Source: Rhynchopus sp. YZ270_cl-10
Lineage: Eukaryota; Euglenozoa; Diplonemea; Diplonemida; Diplonemidae
DNA: 64,000 nucleotides
Assembly: GCA_964035575.1 (NCBI GenBank)
Contig: OZ037838.1
Coordinates: 1,488,001 to 1,552,000, forward strand
Direction: 5' to 3'
The notes under the pieces are model-generated. The model saw nothing but the letters and a program-made list of their open reading frames with translations, was not told where the DNA came from and made no database searches. This document shows positions 1-9,159 of the stretch, piece by piece (position 1 is the stretch's first letter; each line of letters opens with the position of its first letter). The translations under genes and the position numbers were made by a program.

Positions 1-183
1 GATATGGATGCTGGCAAACAACATTTACTGCACCAGTATGATGTGGCGACCATGTCCTGTGTGCGTGAGATACCGGACTCCGACAGCTGCGAAGGGTTTG
101 CGATATCGCCGTGTTCACGTGTGGTACTATTTGCGAATACGAGACGAAACACTTTTGAGACGAAACATCTGTACCCCTACTGA
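1..183 (+). CDS. UbWD family copy 1, 3' end only
   Basis: The window opens inside a coding frame of 60 codons ending in TGA. The peptide has the family's last two propeller blades: an LHQYDVATMSCVREI strand, then FAISPCSRVVLFAN, and the C-terminal tail ETKHLYPY. These match the ends of the complete copies at 507-1622 and 1955-3040 almost residue for residue, so this is the 3' end of another array member whose start lies outside the window. The family combines an N-terminal Ub-like domain with a WD-type propeller, but only the propeller end is visible here. The post-stop stem-loop shared with six other array positions follows at 193-224. Confidence 0.85.
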   Translation, partial: DMDAGKQHLLHQYDVATMSCVREIPDSDSCEGFAISPCSRVVLFANTRRNTFETKHLYPY

Positions 184-192
184 GTGATGTTT

Positions 193-224
193 TGCGAGAG
201 GTTGTGTTTGTGCAGCTTCTCGCA
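193..224 (+). promoter_or_regulatory. post-stop stem-loop of UbWD genes
   Basis: Ten bases after the stop codon lies TGCGAGA, an 18-nt loop, then TCTCGCA, a perfect 7-bp stem. The same structure follows the stop at 1632-1663, 3050-3081, 37377-37408, 41334-41365 and 58358-58389, and in a relic at 37814-37845. The loop varies (GTTTGTGCAGC, GTATTTGCATC, GTTTATTCAGC) while both stem arms stay unchanged. It may be a 3'UTR processing or stability element; the function is inferred. Confidence 0.5.
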
Positions 225-506
225 GGCAGTCCACCCCAGAAGCACCTCCTCGCTGTCGCTGAGTACTGCACTGTTCTGCTGTAGTGAGACCACCGACGGG
301 ATACTCATTATTTTTTCCCGGGGACATGACACTTGAGACATATCGATATATATCGTTGGAAATATTTTAGTAAATGCGAAGACGATTCTTGTGCTCCTCA
401 CTTCTCCCCCACACTATGTCAATACAACAGGTTAGAGCGTTTGTCACATCGCATACACAACCTTGCAGAACACGACACCCGCTGCCTCTAACGAAGACAC
501 AAAACA
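225..506 (+). other. spacer with an alternative 5' leader, possible 5'UTR intron
   Basis: After a short stretch of decayed 3' flank (to about 275) comes unique AT-rich sequence. Upstream of copy 2 the usual array leader is missing. In its place, 376-437 resembles 33809-33861, ending in AATACAACAG followed by GT(T/G)AGA, a plausible splice donor. CCTTGCAG at about 468-475 would be the acceptor before the ATG at 507. A 5'UTR intron is an inference from these signals; no coding sequence is evident. Confidence 0.3.
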
Positions 507-1622
507 ATGGATGTGACCTTTGTGCTGGAAGAGTCAGGCGTGACTGCGACAGTGGAGGTGCCGTGCGAGGCGGACGTTGCAGCGGCAAAGGAGGTTGCGT
601 GCACGGCGCTTGCTGTCTCGCCTGCGTCTGTCGAGATGCGCATCGGCACGCAGGTGCTGGAGGGGACGTGCCGTCTGCAGGACACTGCGTTTGATGCAGG
701 GGTGCAGGTTGTGCTTGCCTGTCCTCGCTTTGCCGACATCAAGTGTCCTGCTGAGTACAGTGTAGATGCGCCATCTGGTGGGCAGGGGATGAATATTAAT
801 TACTTTTCGCTGTCTCCTTGTGGAGCACTCTGCCTCTTTACACAGGAGGAACGCAACGTCGCCGGCCTCGATACAGAAACCTTCAGCCCTGCCTTCACGT
901 TCAAAGTAGACTTTGCGGTGTGCAGTGTACCTGCCATCTCACGGTGCAAGACACGCTGCTACCTGGCGAGTAGGAATTGTCTTGCGGAGGTTTCGCTTCC
1001 GGGTGGGGAGGTGCTCCGCAAAGTTGACGGCCGCTCGTACGCAGTGTACGCGTGTGGTGGTGTTGTCTCCTGTGGCGAACAAGGAAGCGTCTCTGTGTAT
1101 GACGAAGACCTGACGTTGCTCCGCTTGCGCCCTCACATCTGGTACCTAGGTGGTATGATGGCAGTGTCTGGCTGTGGTGGGTGGGTGATCACCTCCTCCC
1201 TCAGCGATGAGAAGGCACGTCTGTGGGATGTGAACACAGGTGAAGCTGTGGTATGTGTGCCTGCGGATGGGAGGCCGGTGGCTTTTTCACTGCCTGCCTC
1301 GCTCTTTGCTGTGGTATGCTCTGACAAAGTGCAGCTCTATGACTGGAGTGGTGTGGCTCTTCGCAGCTTTGAAAAAAAAGGTTATATTTTAGTTTGCATG
1401 CGATTCACACCATGTGGGAAGTACCTCGTAGGAATGTTTTTGGATGGTTATGGGTTTGCTGAATATTCACTGCACCAGTATGATGTGGCAACCATGTCCT
1501 GTGTGCGTGTGATCACTGATGTAGACTGTCGCTCGTTTGCGATATCGCCGTGTTTACGTGTGGTATTGTTTATGAGCTCGGTATGCGAAAGCATTGTGAT
1601 GAGGCATCTGTACCCCTACTGA
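507..1622 (+). CDS. UbWD family copy 2 (Ub-like domain + seven-bladed propeller)
   Basis: 371 aa. Residues 1-71 form a beta-grasp, ubiquitin-like segment with no Gly-Gly C-terminus, so it is a fused domain and not a conjugatable modifier. Residues 90-371 can be read as seven propeller blades. The clearest is ARLWDVNTGEAV (237-248), a textbook WD blade; the others carry SPCG, ACGG, GCGG, TPCGKY and SPC strand motifs. There is no signal peptide or membrane segment, so a cytosolic or nuclear adaptor or recognition role is likely. The ATG is in the array context AAAACAATGG. Differences from other copies are concentrated at about 87-97, 133-142, 206-216, 253-260, 286-296, 308-318 and 357-364. The SCGEQGS insertion at 188-194 is shared only with copy 5. 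The partner is unknown. Confidence 0.85.
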   Translation: MDVTFVLEESGVTATVEVPCEADVAAAKEVACTALAVSPASVEMRIGTQVLEGTCRLQDTAFDAGVQVVLACPRFADIKCPAEYSVDAPSGGQGMNINYFSLSPCGALCLFTQEERNVAGLDTETFSPAFTFKVDFAVCSVPAISRCKTRCYLASRNCLAEVSLPGGEVLRKVDGRSYAVYACGGVVSCGEQGSVSVYDEDLTLLRLRPHIWYLGGMMAVSGCGGWVITSSLSDEKARLWDVNTGEAVVCVPADGRPVAFSLPASLFAVVCSDKVQLYDWSGVALRSFEKKGYILVCMRFTPCGKYLVGMFLDGYGFAEYSLHQYDVATMSCVRVITDVDCRSFAISPCLRVVLFMSSVCESIVMRHLYPY

Positions 1623-1631
1623 GTGATGTTT

Positions 1632-1663
1632 TGCGAGAGGTTGTGTTTATTCAGCTTCTCGCA
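1632..1663 (+). promoter_or_regulatory. post-stop stem-loop of UbWD copy 2
   Basis: Same TGCGAGA/TCTCGCA stem as at 193-224, here with a variant loop (GTTTATTCAGCT). The conserved arms with a changing loop suggest selection on structure, although copying by array duplication is an alternative. Confidence 0.45.
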
Positions 1664-1790
1664 GGTAGTCCACCCCAGAAGCACCTCCTCGCTGTCGCTG
1701 AGTACTGCGGTGTGTTGCTATCGTGCGTTGCATCAGTATTTGCGTTGCACCCTCGACCTACTAGCCTGTGAGGGAATTCACTTTGAGGAT
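1664..1790 (+). pseudogene. decayed UbWD last blades in the 3' flank
   Basis: Downstream of the stop is a sequence that resembles a degenerate copy of the gene's own end. Read in one frame, related flanks give QSTLCGKYLL...LHQYLRCTFDLLSCEG, next to the coding QFTPCGKYLV...LHQYDVATMSCVRVI. The same relic follows or precedes many copies (44243-44390, 45700-45897, 47252-47395, 54172-54300, partly 59933-59980). It is probably an ancestral truncated copy that has been carried along with each duplication. Confidence 0.5.
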
Positions 1791-1855
1791 AACGACCACA
1801 CCACCCTTTACCCCACTCTTACTTTTGCTTTGTTCAAACCCTCTTCTGTTGGTGG

Positions 1856-1954
1856 AAACTACCGACACAACTAAAACATCACAAACACACAAAACAAAAC
1901 AACCCACACCTCATCTCCTTCCTAACAGAGCTGGAACAAGAAGAAGACAAAACA
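1856..1954 (+). promoter_or_regulatory. conserved 5' leader, type A, of UbWD genes
   Basis: A run of CACAAACACACAAAACAAAACAA, then CCCACACCTCATCTCCT, then a CAACAG or TGACAG element, then ACAAGAAGAAGACAAAACA directly before the ATG. The same leader precedes copies at 36258, 40170, 44559, 46162, 47850, 49485, 57234 and 58810. The pyrimidine-rich stretch ending in CAG looks like a splice acceptor (cis or trans). Relic leaders without a full gene lie at about 54380-54428 and 62040-62093. Confidence 0.5.
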
Positions 1955-3040
1955 ATGGATGTGACCTTTGTGCTGGAAGAGTCAGGCGTGACTGCGACAG
2001 TGGAGGTGCCGTGCGAGGCGGACGTTGCAGCGGCAAAGGAGGTTGCGTGCACGGCGCTTGCTGTCTCGCCTGCGTCTGTCGAGATGCGCATCGGCACGCA
2101 GGTGCTGGAGGGGACGTGCCGTCTGCAGGACACTGCGTTTGATGCAGGGGTGCAGGTTGTGCTTGCCTGTCCTCGCTTTGCCGACATCAAGTGTCCTGCT
2201 GAGTACAGTGTGTATGCAGGATTCTTGTCGCTGTCGCGTTGTGGAACGCTCTGCGTCTATAGTTACGGGAATGGGCATGTTGGCGGCTTCGACACAGAAA
2301 CCTTCGATACTGTCTTCGAGGTTAAAGTGGATCATAATATAAAGTTTGGTCTGCCTGCCATCTCGCAGTGCAAGACACACTGCTACCTGGCGTGCAGGCA
2401 AGAAGGCATACACGAGGTTGCGCTTCCGGGTGGGGAGGTGCTCCGCAAAGTCGACGGCATCTCGTCTTCAGTGTTCGCGTGTGGTGGTGTTGTTGTCTCC
2501 CAAGGCAAAGACGGCGTCTCTGTGTATGACGAAGACCTGACGTTGCTCCGGTCTCTCTCGAATGAACGGTGTGCGGGCTTGGCAGTGTCTGACTGTGGTG
2601 GGTGGGTGATCACCTCCTCCGCAGCAGAGAAGAACGCACGTCTGTGGGATGTGAACACAGGTGAAGCTGTGGCATGTGTGCCTGCTAGTAGGATCGTGGC
2701 GCTTTCACGGTCTGCCTCTGTCTTTGCTGTGGAGTGCTCTGACAAAGTGCAGCTCTATGACTGGAGTGGTGCGGCTCTTGGCAGCTTTGAAAAGGCGGAT
2801 CATGAATTTTCTGGCCTGCAGTTCACTCCCTCCGGGAAGTATCTCGTAGTACGGGTGGTGGAAATGGGTGCTGATAAATATTCACTGCACCAGTATGATG
2901 TGGCGACCATGTCCTGTGTGCGTGAGATACCGGACTCCGACGACTGCGGTGCGTTTGCGATATCGCCGTGTTCACGTGTGGTACTATTTGCGAACTATCT
3001 ACGAGACACTATTGAGACAAGACATCTGCACCCCTACTGA
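1955..3040 (+). CDS. UbWD family copy 3
   Basis: 361 aa, start in the conserved leader context. The first 86 residues are identical to copy 2 at protein level, then the propeller diverges: it lacks the approximately 9-residue GGQGMNIN-type insert after the Ub-like domain. The WD blade ARLWDVNTGEAVACV is intact, as is LYDWSGAALGSFEK. The C-terminus is IETRHLHPY. The stop is followed by the shared stem-loop (3050-3081) and a short piece of the common 3' flank, which is cut off at about 3120 where unique sequence begins. This is the last member of the first array block. The same inferred role as the other copies applies: a diversified propeller on an invariant Ub-like adaptor. Confidence 0.85.
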   Translation: MDVTFVLEESGVTATVEVPCEADVAAAKEVACTALAVSPASVEMRIGTQVLEGTCRLQDTAFDAGVQVVLACPRFADIKCPAEYSVYAGFLSLSRCGTLCVYSYGNGHVGGFDTETFDTVFEVKVDHNIKFGLPAISQCKTHCYLACRQEGIHEVALPGGEVLRKVDGISSSVFACGGVVVSQGKDGVSVYDEDLTLLRSLSNERCAGLAVSDCGGWVITSSAAEKNARLWDVNTGEAVACVPASRIVALSRSASVFAVECSDKVQLYDWSGAALGSFEKADHEFSGLQFTPSGKYLVVRVVEMGADKYSLHQYDVATMSCVREIPDSDDCGAFAISPCSRVVLFANYLRDTIETRHLHPY

Positions 3041-3081
3041 GTGATGTTTTGCGAGAGGTTGTGTTTGTGCAGCTTCTCGCA

Positions 3082-3377
3082 GGCAGTCCACCCCAGAAGC
3101 ACCTCCTCGCTGTCGCTGAGAAGCAACGTCTATCAGACTGAGTGATGACAGGGTCCCTATCTGCAATGTAACCCCCTGTGAAAGAGCTCCCCCCCGAATG
3201 TGTATCTTTCTTAGGGGTACAGGACCCTCACACTTTGTTATCCCTTCGCAACTCCCCCACCACGGAGCTCAAAACACCACTGTGACCACGACAACATTTC
3301 CTTGTTACCCCCTCTCCCTTTTTGCATAACCTCCTCATAAGTCAGACACAAAGCACACAAAGCACACATAGTACACA
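3082..3377. other. spacer between UbWD block and a spliced gene
   Basis: The first 40 bases are the shared UbWD flank; the rest is unique with C-runs and AC-rich repeats (AAAGCACACA). I see no gene. Confidence 0.4.
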
Positions 3378-4082
3378 ATGCGTTCATATGGCTCAGCGCA
3401 GGCAGGAAGCGAGCGTCTCCTCGGTGGTGGCAGCAGCAGCGGCTACGCAGGGAACCCCTTCGCAAGCGCGGCGCACGACGCGCGTGCAAAGCACCGACGC
3501 ATCTTCGAGCCGAAGGTCATGCTCGTCGTCGCGCTCTGCTCAGTTCTCTCCTTCTCCGTCGGCCGCATCACGTCACCACCACCTCTCTCCGAGATGACCC
3601 ACCAGCGGGAACCTACAATAGTCCAGGTATGTTTTTTTTTTCGACAAATTGATATCATTCATTCTACCCCGTGGTCGATAGCATAACCTTTCCATAGCCC
3701 GATATCATAGCCACTCTTGAACACTTCCCTATTGCAGGCTGCCGATGCGAAGAGAATGGAAAAGCTTTTAAAACTACTTGAGGAGAGCAAGCAGCGGGAG
3801 GTGCTAGCGGTTCAGAAGTCCGACAGACTTGCGGCAGGTTCGATGTCCGGCACAGCACAGATCGCAAAAGAAGAGCTGCCAGAGACGTCACACACAGACA
3901 AGGTGGTACCCGCTCCGCCGGTCATAGAAGTGGTGCGTCGCGTGAAAGACCCGGAGGCTTTGCTGCAGTCATCTGTCGCGGAGAGCAAGCAGGCGCTCAG
4001 TGAAGAGAAGCCGGCCAAACCCATCAACGCTAGCGAACAGAAGCCCTCCGCAGTGGAGAAGGTGGAGGAGGAAAAGTTGTAG
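3378..4082 (+). CDS. small single-pass membrane protein, one intron
   Basis: Exons 3378-3626 and 3738-4082 give 197 aa. The intron (3627-3737) has donor CAG|GTATGT and acceptor TTGCAG|G and falls between codons; without it the frame stops shortly after. Residues 1-45 are Ser/Gly-rich and basic (AKHRR). Residues 47-61 (VMLVVALCSVLSFSV) form one hydrophobic segment, so a type II or signal-anchor topology is likely. The remaining C-terminal part is charged, Lys/Glu-rich and probably helical (RMEKLLKLLEESKQREVL), ending in KVEEEKL. I do not recognise the family. It could be a membrane-anchored coiled-coil tether. Not related to the neighbouring arrays. Confidence 0.75.
3627..3737 (+). other. spliceosomal intron, 111 nt
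   Basis: GTATGT donor, T-rich interior, TTGCAG acceptor. Phase 0, and both flanking exons are open and in frame with each other. Confidence 0.75.
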
Positions 4083-4630
4083 TTGACAAGGTGGTCACCT
4101 ATAAAAGGGGGAGGGGGGTTAAAGTATAGCGGAAAGAAGAAGTTCTTGCAAATGGAACTAAATAGCTGGGGTGGTGGGGGTGGGCTGGGGATGTCTTTTT
4201 TTGAAAAATTCTTGAAAAAATACAAGCGTTACAGCGGGTTCTTAAGGAGGTCCTTAAGGGCTGTGCCCGTTTGCCTGGCTTTGCAAAAAAAATTGATGAA
4301 AAGTGTTTCTTTTCCCAAAAAACAATAAAAATAGGTAATGGTGTCATCATAAAAAAGCTCTGTTGCTCTCGTTTCTTTTGTAAGGTGGGGGACGTCTGAA
4401 AAAGCGTCTTGGGGAGGATCAACTGCGTGTTGACCCATATGTTTGTCAACAAAGCAAGATCTGAAGATATCTGAGATAGAGTTGCTTCTTGTGCTGGTTT
4501 TTATTTGGTTTTAGTTGCAGTTCAAATAAACGAAAAAGTAAAATAATTTAAAAGCCTCTGATCACTCTCTCAGAGGATCGGATGTGCTGTACAGTTTTGT
4601 GAAAATATCCGCTCTTCAAAAGGCACTGCA

Positions 4631-4850
4631 TACACGACGACATTTGCCATAATGTGACACAGTCTATGTTACAACTACAGTTGGACAAGAAACTAGGCGC
4701 CCAAATATGGCAGATTTTGGGGGTTTTCTTGTAATTGGCGATTTTTTTGGTCAATATTATTTGTCCAACTGTAACATAAAAGGATAATATATTATACAGA
4801 ACTGCTTGTCAAGTGTGCTTTGTCATGTCATGACAAATGTCGTCGTGTCA
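4631..4850. mobile_element. MITE-like nested inverted repeat
   Basis: Outer arms ACACGACGACATTTG (4631-4645) and its exact reverse complement (about 4835-4850); similarity of the arms continues inward for about 15 more bases with mismatches. Nested inside is 4678-4771, CAGTTGGACAA...TTGTCCAACTG, perfect 11-bp ends directly flanked by TA on both sides. TA target duplications and CAGT-type ends are typical of Tc1/mariner MITEs. No coding capacity. The outer arms may be a second element or an extended foldback. Confidence 0.5.
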
Positions 4851-5827
4851 GGGGCCAAATCAATTCGGTGATTTATTGAGAGATATTTGACGGAAAAAGC
4901 AAAAGTATGATAAATGGAGCACATCCTGAGTGTTGCCCTTAGAACGAATATTTTTGAGGGGGGAAAACGGGGTAATGGCAAAAATAAGAAAAGCTTTGAA
5001 GACCTTTAGACCAGCAGGTGGAAAGTGATGGTCGATGCAGCAAAACAAAGAAGAACAAAAAGAGGATCTCGCCACATAGGATCCCTTTGTGAAAACGTCT
5101 TCTTTTTTTGCGTGTCTTTTCCTCCCCCACCACCACCACAACAAAACGCGCCCACCCTTCTGGGTAGGTTGCGCTGGTTTTATGTTATTTTATTTTTTAC
5201 TCACTTCGCTTCTGGGAAGATCCATCAGGGGAGCACTAACAAGTACGTGCCAAAGTGCGCCGCCAGAGGTGTGAGTGAGTCACAGAGTGCGCGAAAACAA
5301 GGATTCACTCGAGTGGATCAAAAGTATTTTTTTTTTTCCCTTTTGCATGATTTCAGGAACCAGTTCCTCTCTGCTACAGTGATATGAGAACGAAACGCAT
5401 TGCGAAGCAGTTTATTCTTTTAACGCTCCGTCCCAAATTTTTGTCCACACATACGATAAAGTAATAGTTACTCCACTAAATAAATCGAGCAAAAATATGG
5501 TGAACTCAGCGGAGCCCGGTTTTAAAAGTGCCAAAAACGACCTTTTCGTTTTGACGCATTGTGACTTCCTCAAATGCACTTTTCAAGGGTAAAAAATTCG
5601 GGTTTTCTAAGCACAACCAGTGTTAAGTCAAAAAATTTCGCGAAAAAAAAAATAGATTTTTTTTGACTCTAGATGCCGGAACCCAGAAACGTCCATTCGA
5701 GCAATTTTTTTTTGGTTTTGACACACCCTGTGCCCGCCAGGCATAGTCTGTACAAAGTGATTTTTACCTGGATTTTTGCCTGTATTTTCCTTAAGGAAAA
5801 TACATAGGGAATTATCTTAATTTAAAA

Positions 5828-5881
5828 AAAAGTTCTGTATTCTGCAGTACAAAAGGTTTCGGCTTAGAGTACAGAACTTTT
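5828..5881. repeat. 54-bp foldback sequence
   Basis: AAAAGTTCTGTA (5828-5839) and its perfect 12-bp reverse complement (5870-5881) enclose a 30-nt loop. Could be a MITE end pair or a transcript hairpin. Confidence 0.4.
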
Positions 5882-6048
5882 GTTCCGTTTTTTTGGAGCG
5901 AAGTGACTGTCGACACAATAATGTTCGAAACTTTGCACCTTTCTGAATGAACTAAACACAATAACAAAAAACGAAAATAAATAATAACTGAATCTGATAA
6001 TTCCCGTTAAAGTATATCCTCACAATTTAACGCAGGGAGTTGTGGGTC

Positions 6049-6168
6049 ATGAATGTACTAATCCCACGAGCGCAGCGAGTGGGATTACACAGAACAGAGA
6101 AGCGAGGGTCATACCCGGTTCTTTGGGTAAGCATGAAGTGCATGCATCATGGGGTGGAACATTCATAA
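6049..6168. repeat. inverted-repeat unit with internal GC hairpin
   Basis: ATGAATGT near 6050 pairs with ACATTCAT near 6160. Inside lies AATCCCAC (6060-6067) pairing with GTGGGATT (6079-6086) around GAGCGCAGCGA. The base composition is unlike the surrounding AT-rich spacer. Possible small MITE. Confidence 0.35.
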
Positions 6169-7122
6169 CAATAAATCAAGTTTTCAAATAAAAAGGAAGT
6201 TGTTTCAAGCATAGACGCGTGAAAACCCCTTATGCATCCCCCGCCCCTTATTCAAAACTATAGTTTGAACAACACTTCCTCAGAAAAGAAAACCGAATTA
6301 TTGAGTGTTTTTTCTCTCCCTTTTGACCCCCTAAGGCCCCCTTTTTTTTAGGGTACAGTTCTTCTCTGAGGGCTATTTTTTGTCAAAAAAAAAATATTTT
6401 TTGCAAGGTGACTAAAGCACGAAAGCTTAGATTCACTTTCTTTTTTCTCTTTCTTGAGTAGACCCCTATCTTGCTTGCAAGGGTGACGAAAAGCTCTTTC
6501 ACAGGCTTAGGATCATTGTTACCAACTTTTTTCTTCTCCCCCCTTTTCCCCTTTTGCAGTAGTACCCCCTTATGGGCGCTATGTGAACAGGCGCGTTCTT
6601 CGTAATATCAAAAAAAGCTCGCTCTCTCTCCTATTCTTCTATCATATGTGTTCACGAGAGGCTCATTGATCAAAAGATATTTTACTTTTTTTGAAACATT
6701 TTGTCATTGAATACAACGATACAAAGGCCGCATCGGCCTCGCTAAGGCTGGCTCAGGTGTGGTTGTAAGTACTACACCTCAGTCACGCCTCAGGATAGAT
6801 TTTCCAGACATGCCTCTTTCAGGCGTAGCCAAGCCTCGTTGCATTGTAATGTTATGTTGGTGTTCTTTTTTGTTTTGCATTTTTCCATTGGAATTCCAAT
6901 TATCTGACCAAGAGGACGTAAAGCATTCTACTCCCTTTTTAGTCAGCTATTGGGGGCAGATGCCAACCTCGAATAGTGGTATCCCATGTTGGGATGCATG
7001 GTTCGGGTCCACCAGGTTGCACCCCCCTGGTTGGTCTATGTACCAAAGTACATTGTCACAAGAGGAGTCAAATTTTGCTTTCATTTTTTATGGTTTTTTT
7101 TTTTGGTTCTGTTTCTATCCCT

Positions 7123-7216
7123 GTGGAAGCGAACAACAAACAACCTTTACTTTTTCCCCCCCCGGTTTATAGTCTTTTGAGCAGCAAGCAAAGAGGAATC
7201 TCTCGAGCATTTTTTT
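7123..7216 (+). repeat. dispersed spacer repeat C, copy 1
   Basis: GTGGAAGCGAACAACAAACAACCT...GAGCA(A/G)CAAGCAAAGAG...CTCGAGCATTTTT. Related copies at 23291-23384, 24019-24113 and 26857-26957, and a fragment near 58532-58560. It lies outside genes in every case. Confidence 0.5.
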
Positions 7217-8155
7217 ATGGTTTTTTTGGTTCTGTTTCTATTCCCTCCCTTCTCCTTCTTTCCCAAACCCTCATAATCACTAGCACCCTCTTTTTGTTGT
7301 GTTTTTTCAGCAACCTAGCTAATTTTGCCTTTTTCTTTTCTTTTTTTTACGCAGTACTTTGTGTCACGCAGTTCACTCACCCAACCGCGTTCCGCAACAC
7401 CACCCCTACAAGCGTAGGTAGTGTGTGGAAGCGTCAACCGCACAGTATAGTGTGTCGTTATTCTATCTGGGATCTCTCCTTTCAATGGATGGCTGTTCCC
7501 GTTTTCTCCCTGTCTCCTTTTCGTGAAATGGTGATAAAAGGAGGATCAATGGTGAGAGAAGAGAAGAAGAGAGTGTGGCTGCCCATTTTTATGTAATTTT
7601 TTTCCTCAAAAAAAAAGGGGGGAAAAGGGGAAGGTTACGATCTCACGCATCTAGGTGTTGCGTTTTTTGGCAGTATTTTCCAAAAAAAAAAAAAAGGGAG
7701 AAGGTAAAAAAAAAAAATGTATTGAGGCGCACCTATTCGTTTAGGTAAGGTGGGTTGCCCTTTTTTTTTTGGAAGCCTTTTTTTTTTTTTTTTTTGAAAA
7801 TCCCTAGGGGAAGATGACCCGTCGGGGGGTTAAATACCAATATATCGGCAACCTGCAATCTCACTCCCCCCAAAAAAAGACGGCGACGTTCAGTGAAAAA
7901 AAAAAAAGGTTTTCCCCTTTTTCACATATTTACCTTTTTCTCAATCTCCTCCCGTTTTCCCCCCTACCTCAAACACCACCCCACCACCTTTCAGCACCTT
8001 CCCTTCCCCTTCTCATACCCCTATATTACACCAATTTAAACACAGCAGCTGCCCCCTAATCTCTACACCACATTAGATTTCATTAAGTTGCATCTGGTAT
8101 TTTACCGTTTTCATCCCCCCCGCCTCGCTCCCCCCCCTTTCCCCCCATTAATAAA

Positions 8156-9159
8156 ATGGCACCCAAACGAGATCCACAGGTAACTCGAAGTGTGAGGACG
8201 AATTCAGGGAATGGAAAGACATTTTCGGTGTACCCAGAGGGGCAGGGGGGAGGGCCTGCGGTCGTTGCGACAGAGCAAGGGGGTGCAGACTCGTCTTGTG
8301 GAGAGTCCTTCATCCGCGTGCACAGCGACAGTGCAGTGCAGACACACTTCTTTGCCGATGCAGAGCAGGAGGCAGACGCCGCAGGCACAGCAACAGCGGG
8401 GGGAGGAGGAGGGGGTGGAGGTGGAGGTGAAGCAGAAGGCCCCGAAGGCGGGAAGGTGGCCCTGCACAGCGACGTTGCCTGCCTCGATCAGTACCACCCT
8501 GCGAACTTTATCGACTCATCCAAGAAACGTCTAGTTGTCTGCGAGGTATATACCCTTTTTTTTTCAAAAACGTCCTTTTTTTGTGCGCTTTTCTCATCAT
8601 TTTTGACTTTTGAAAATTAACATTTTTCAACTGAGAGGACACGAAAAAATGCGCTCGAATTAAACGACGAAATAGATTCTCGTTATTATTGCACCCTCCC
8701 CACAAAGCAAAAACCACAACTTTCATTCAACCCCTTTTTTTCCAGATCTGTTTAGAAGAAGGTGTACCGTGTTCCATGCGATACCAAGGTGGGGAGCAGT
8801 GGACGCACCGCACCGGGGAGTGCGCCGCGCTCTTCAGCAGCCACCTGATGGAGGTGGACCGGCGCAGTGTGCAGGTCCTCCTCTCAGAGATCCGCTACTG
8901 CACCGGCGCGCTTGAGACCTTCCAAAGCTGCTTCGGCGGCGACCGTGAGTACAGCGTCCGTGCACTCCAGGAGGAACGCTCGCAGGCCGTCGTCGCCCTC
9001 CACCGACGCCTCCGAGCTACCTTCCACGTCCTCGGGGAGGACGGCCCCTGGAAGCTCTCTCGCACAACACGCGAACTCATCCTCGCCTTCACAGCAGGAT
9101 CCCTACGCATGGACACCACGCCTACCGACCCTGCCGACCCTGCCGAAGCCGTGTTCTAG
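8156..9159 (+). CDS. unrecognised Gly-rich protein, one intron
   Basis: Exons 8156-8545 and 8746-9159 give 267 aa; the 200-nt intron has donor GAG|GTATAT and acceptor TTTTCCAG and lies between codons. Residues 1-105 are low complexity, with an 11-Gly run (about 80-90) and acidic stretches. Residues 106-267 look folded: SDVACLDQYHPANFIDSSKKRLVVCE continues across the splice to ICLEEGVPCSMRYQGGEQWTHRTGECAAL. A helical region follows (RRSVQVLLSEIRYC, LQEERSQAVVALHRRLRATF). Cys residues are frequent around the junction, but no metal-site pattern is clear. No signal peptide or membrane segment. I do not recognise the family. The two halves agree in codon usage and only make sense when spliced. Confidence 0.7.
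8546..8745 (+). other. spliceosomal intron, 200 nt
   Basis: Donor GTATAT, long pyrimidine tract and TTTTCCAG acceptor, phase 0. The AT-rich composition contrasts with the GC-rich exons. Confidence 0.7.

Larger units (their letters stand above)
4083..8155. other. 4-kb AT-rich spacer without a convincing gene
   Basis: Homopolymer-rich sequence. The frames that stay open (for example 6976-7596) encode Phe/Ser-rich low-complexity peptides typical of T-tracts. It holds MITE-like inverted repeats (4631-4850, 5828-5881, 6049-6168), a motif shared with 42575-42857 (about 6830-6852), a dispersed repeat (7123-7216) and a local duplication of a TATGG-T-run-GGTTCTGTTTCTAT segment (about 7085-7120 and 7213-7242). 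Confidence 0.5.

Noticed and set aside
507-733. Conjugatable ubiquitin
   Set aside because: No Gly-Gly end and the frame continues into the propeller, so it is a fused Ub-like domain.
6759-7596. ORFs in the 4-kb spacer
   Set aside because: Phe/Leu/Ser/Pro-rich low complexity from T- and C-tracts, no conserved motifs, and part lies in a dispersed repeat.
8350-8440. Frameshift in the poly-Gly stretch
   Set aside because: The frame is continuous through the G-run and joins correctly to exon 2.
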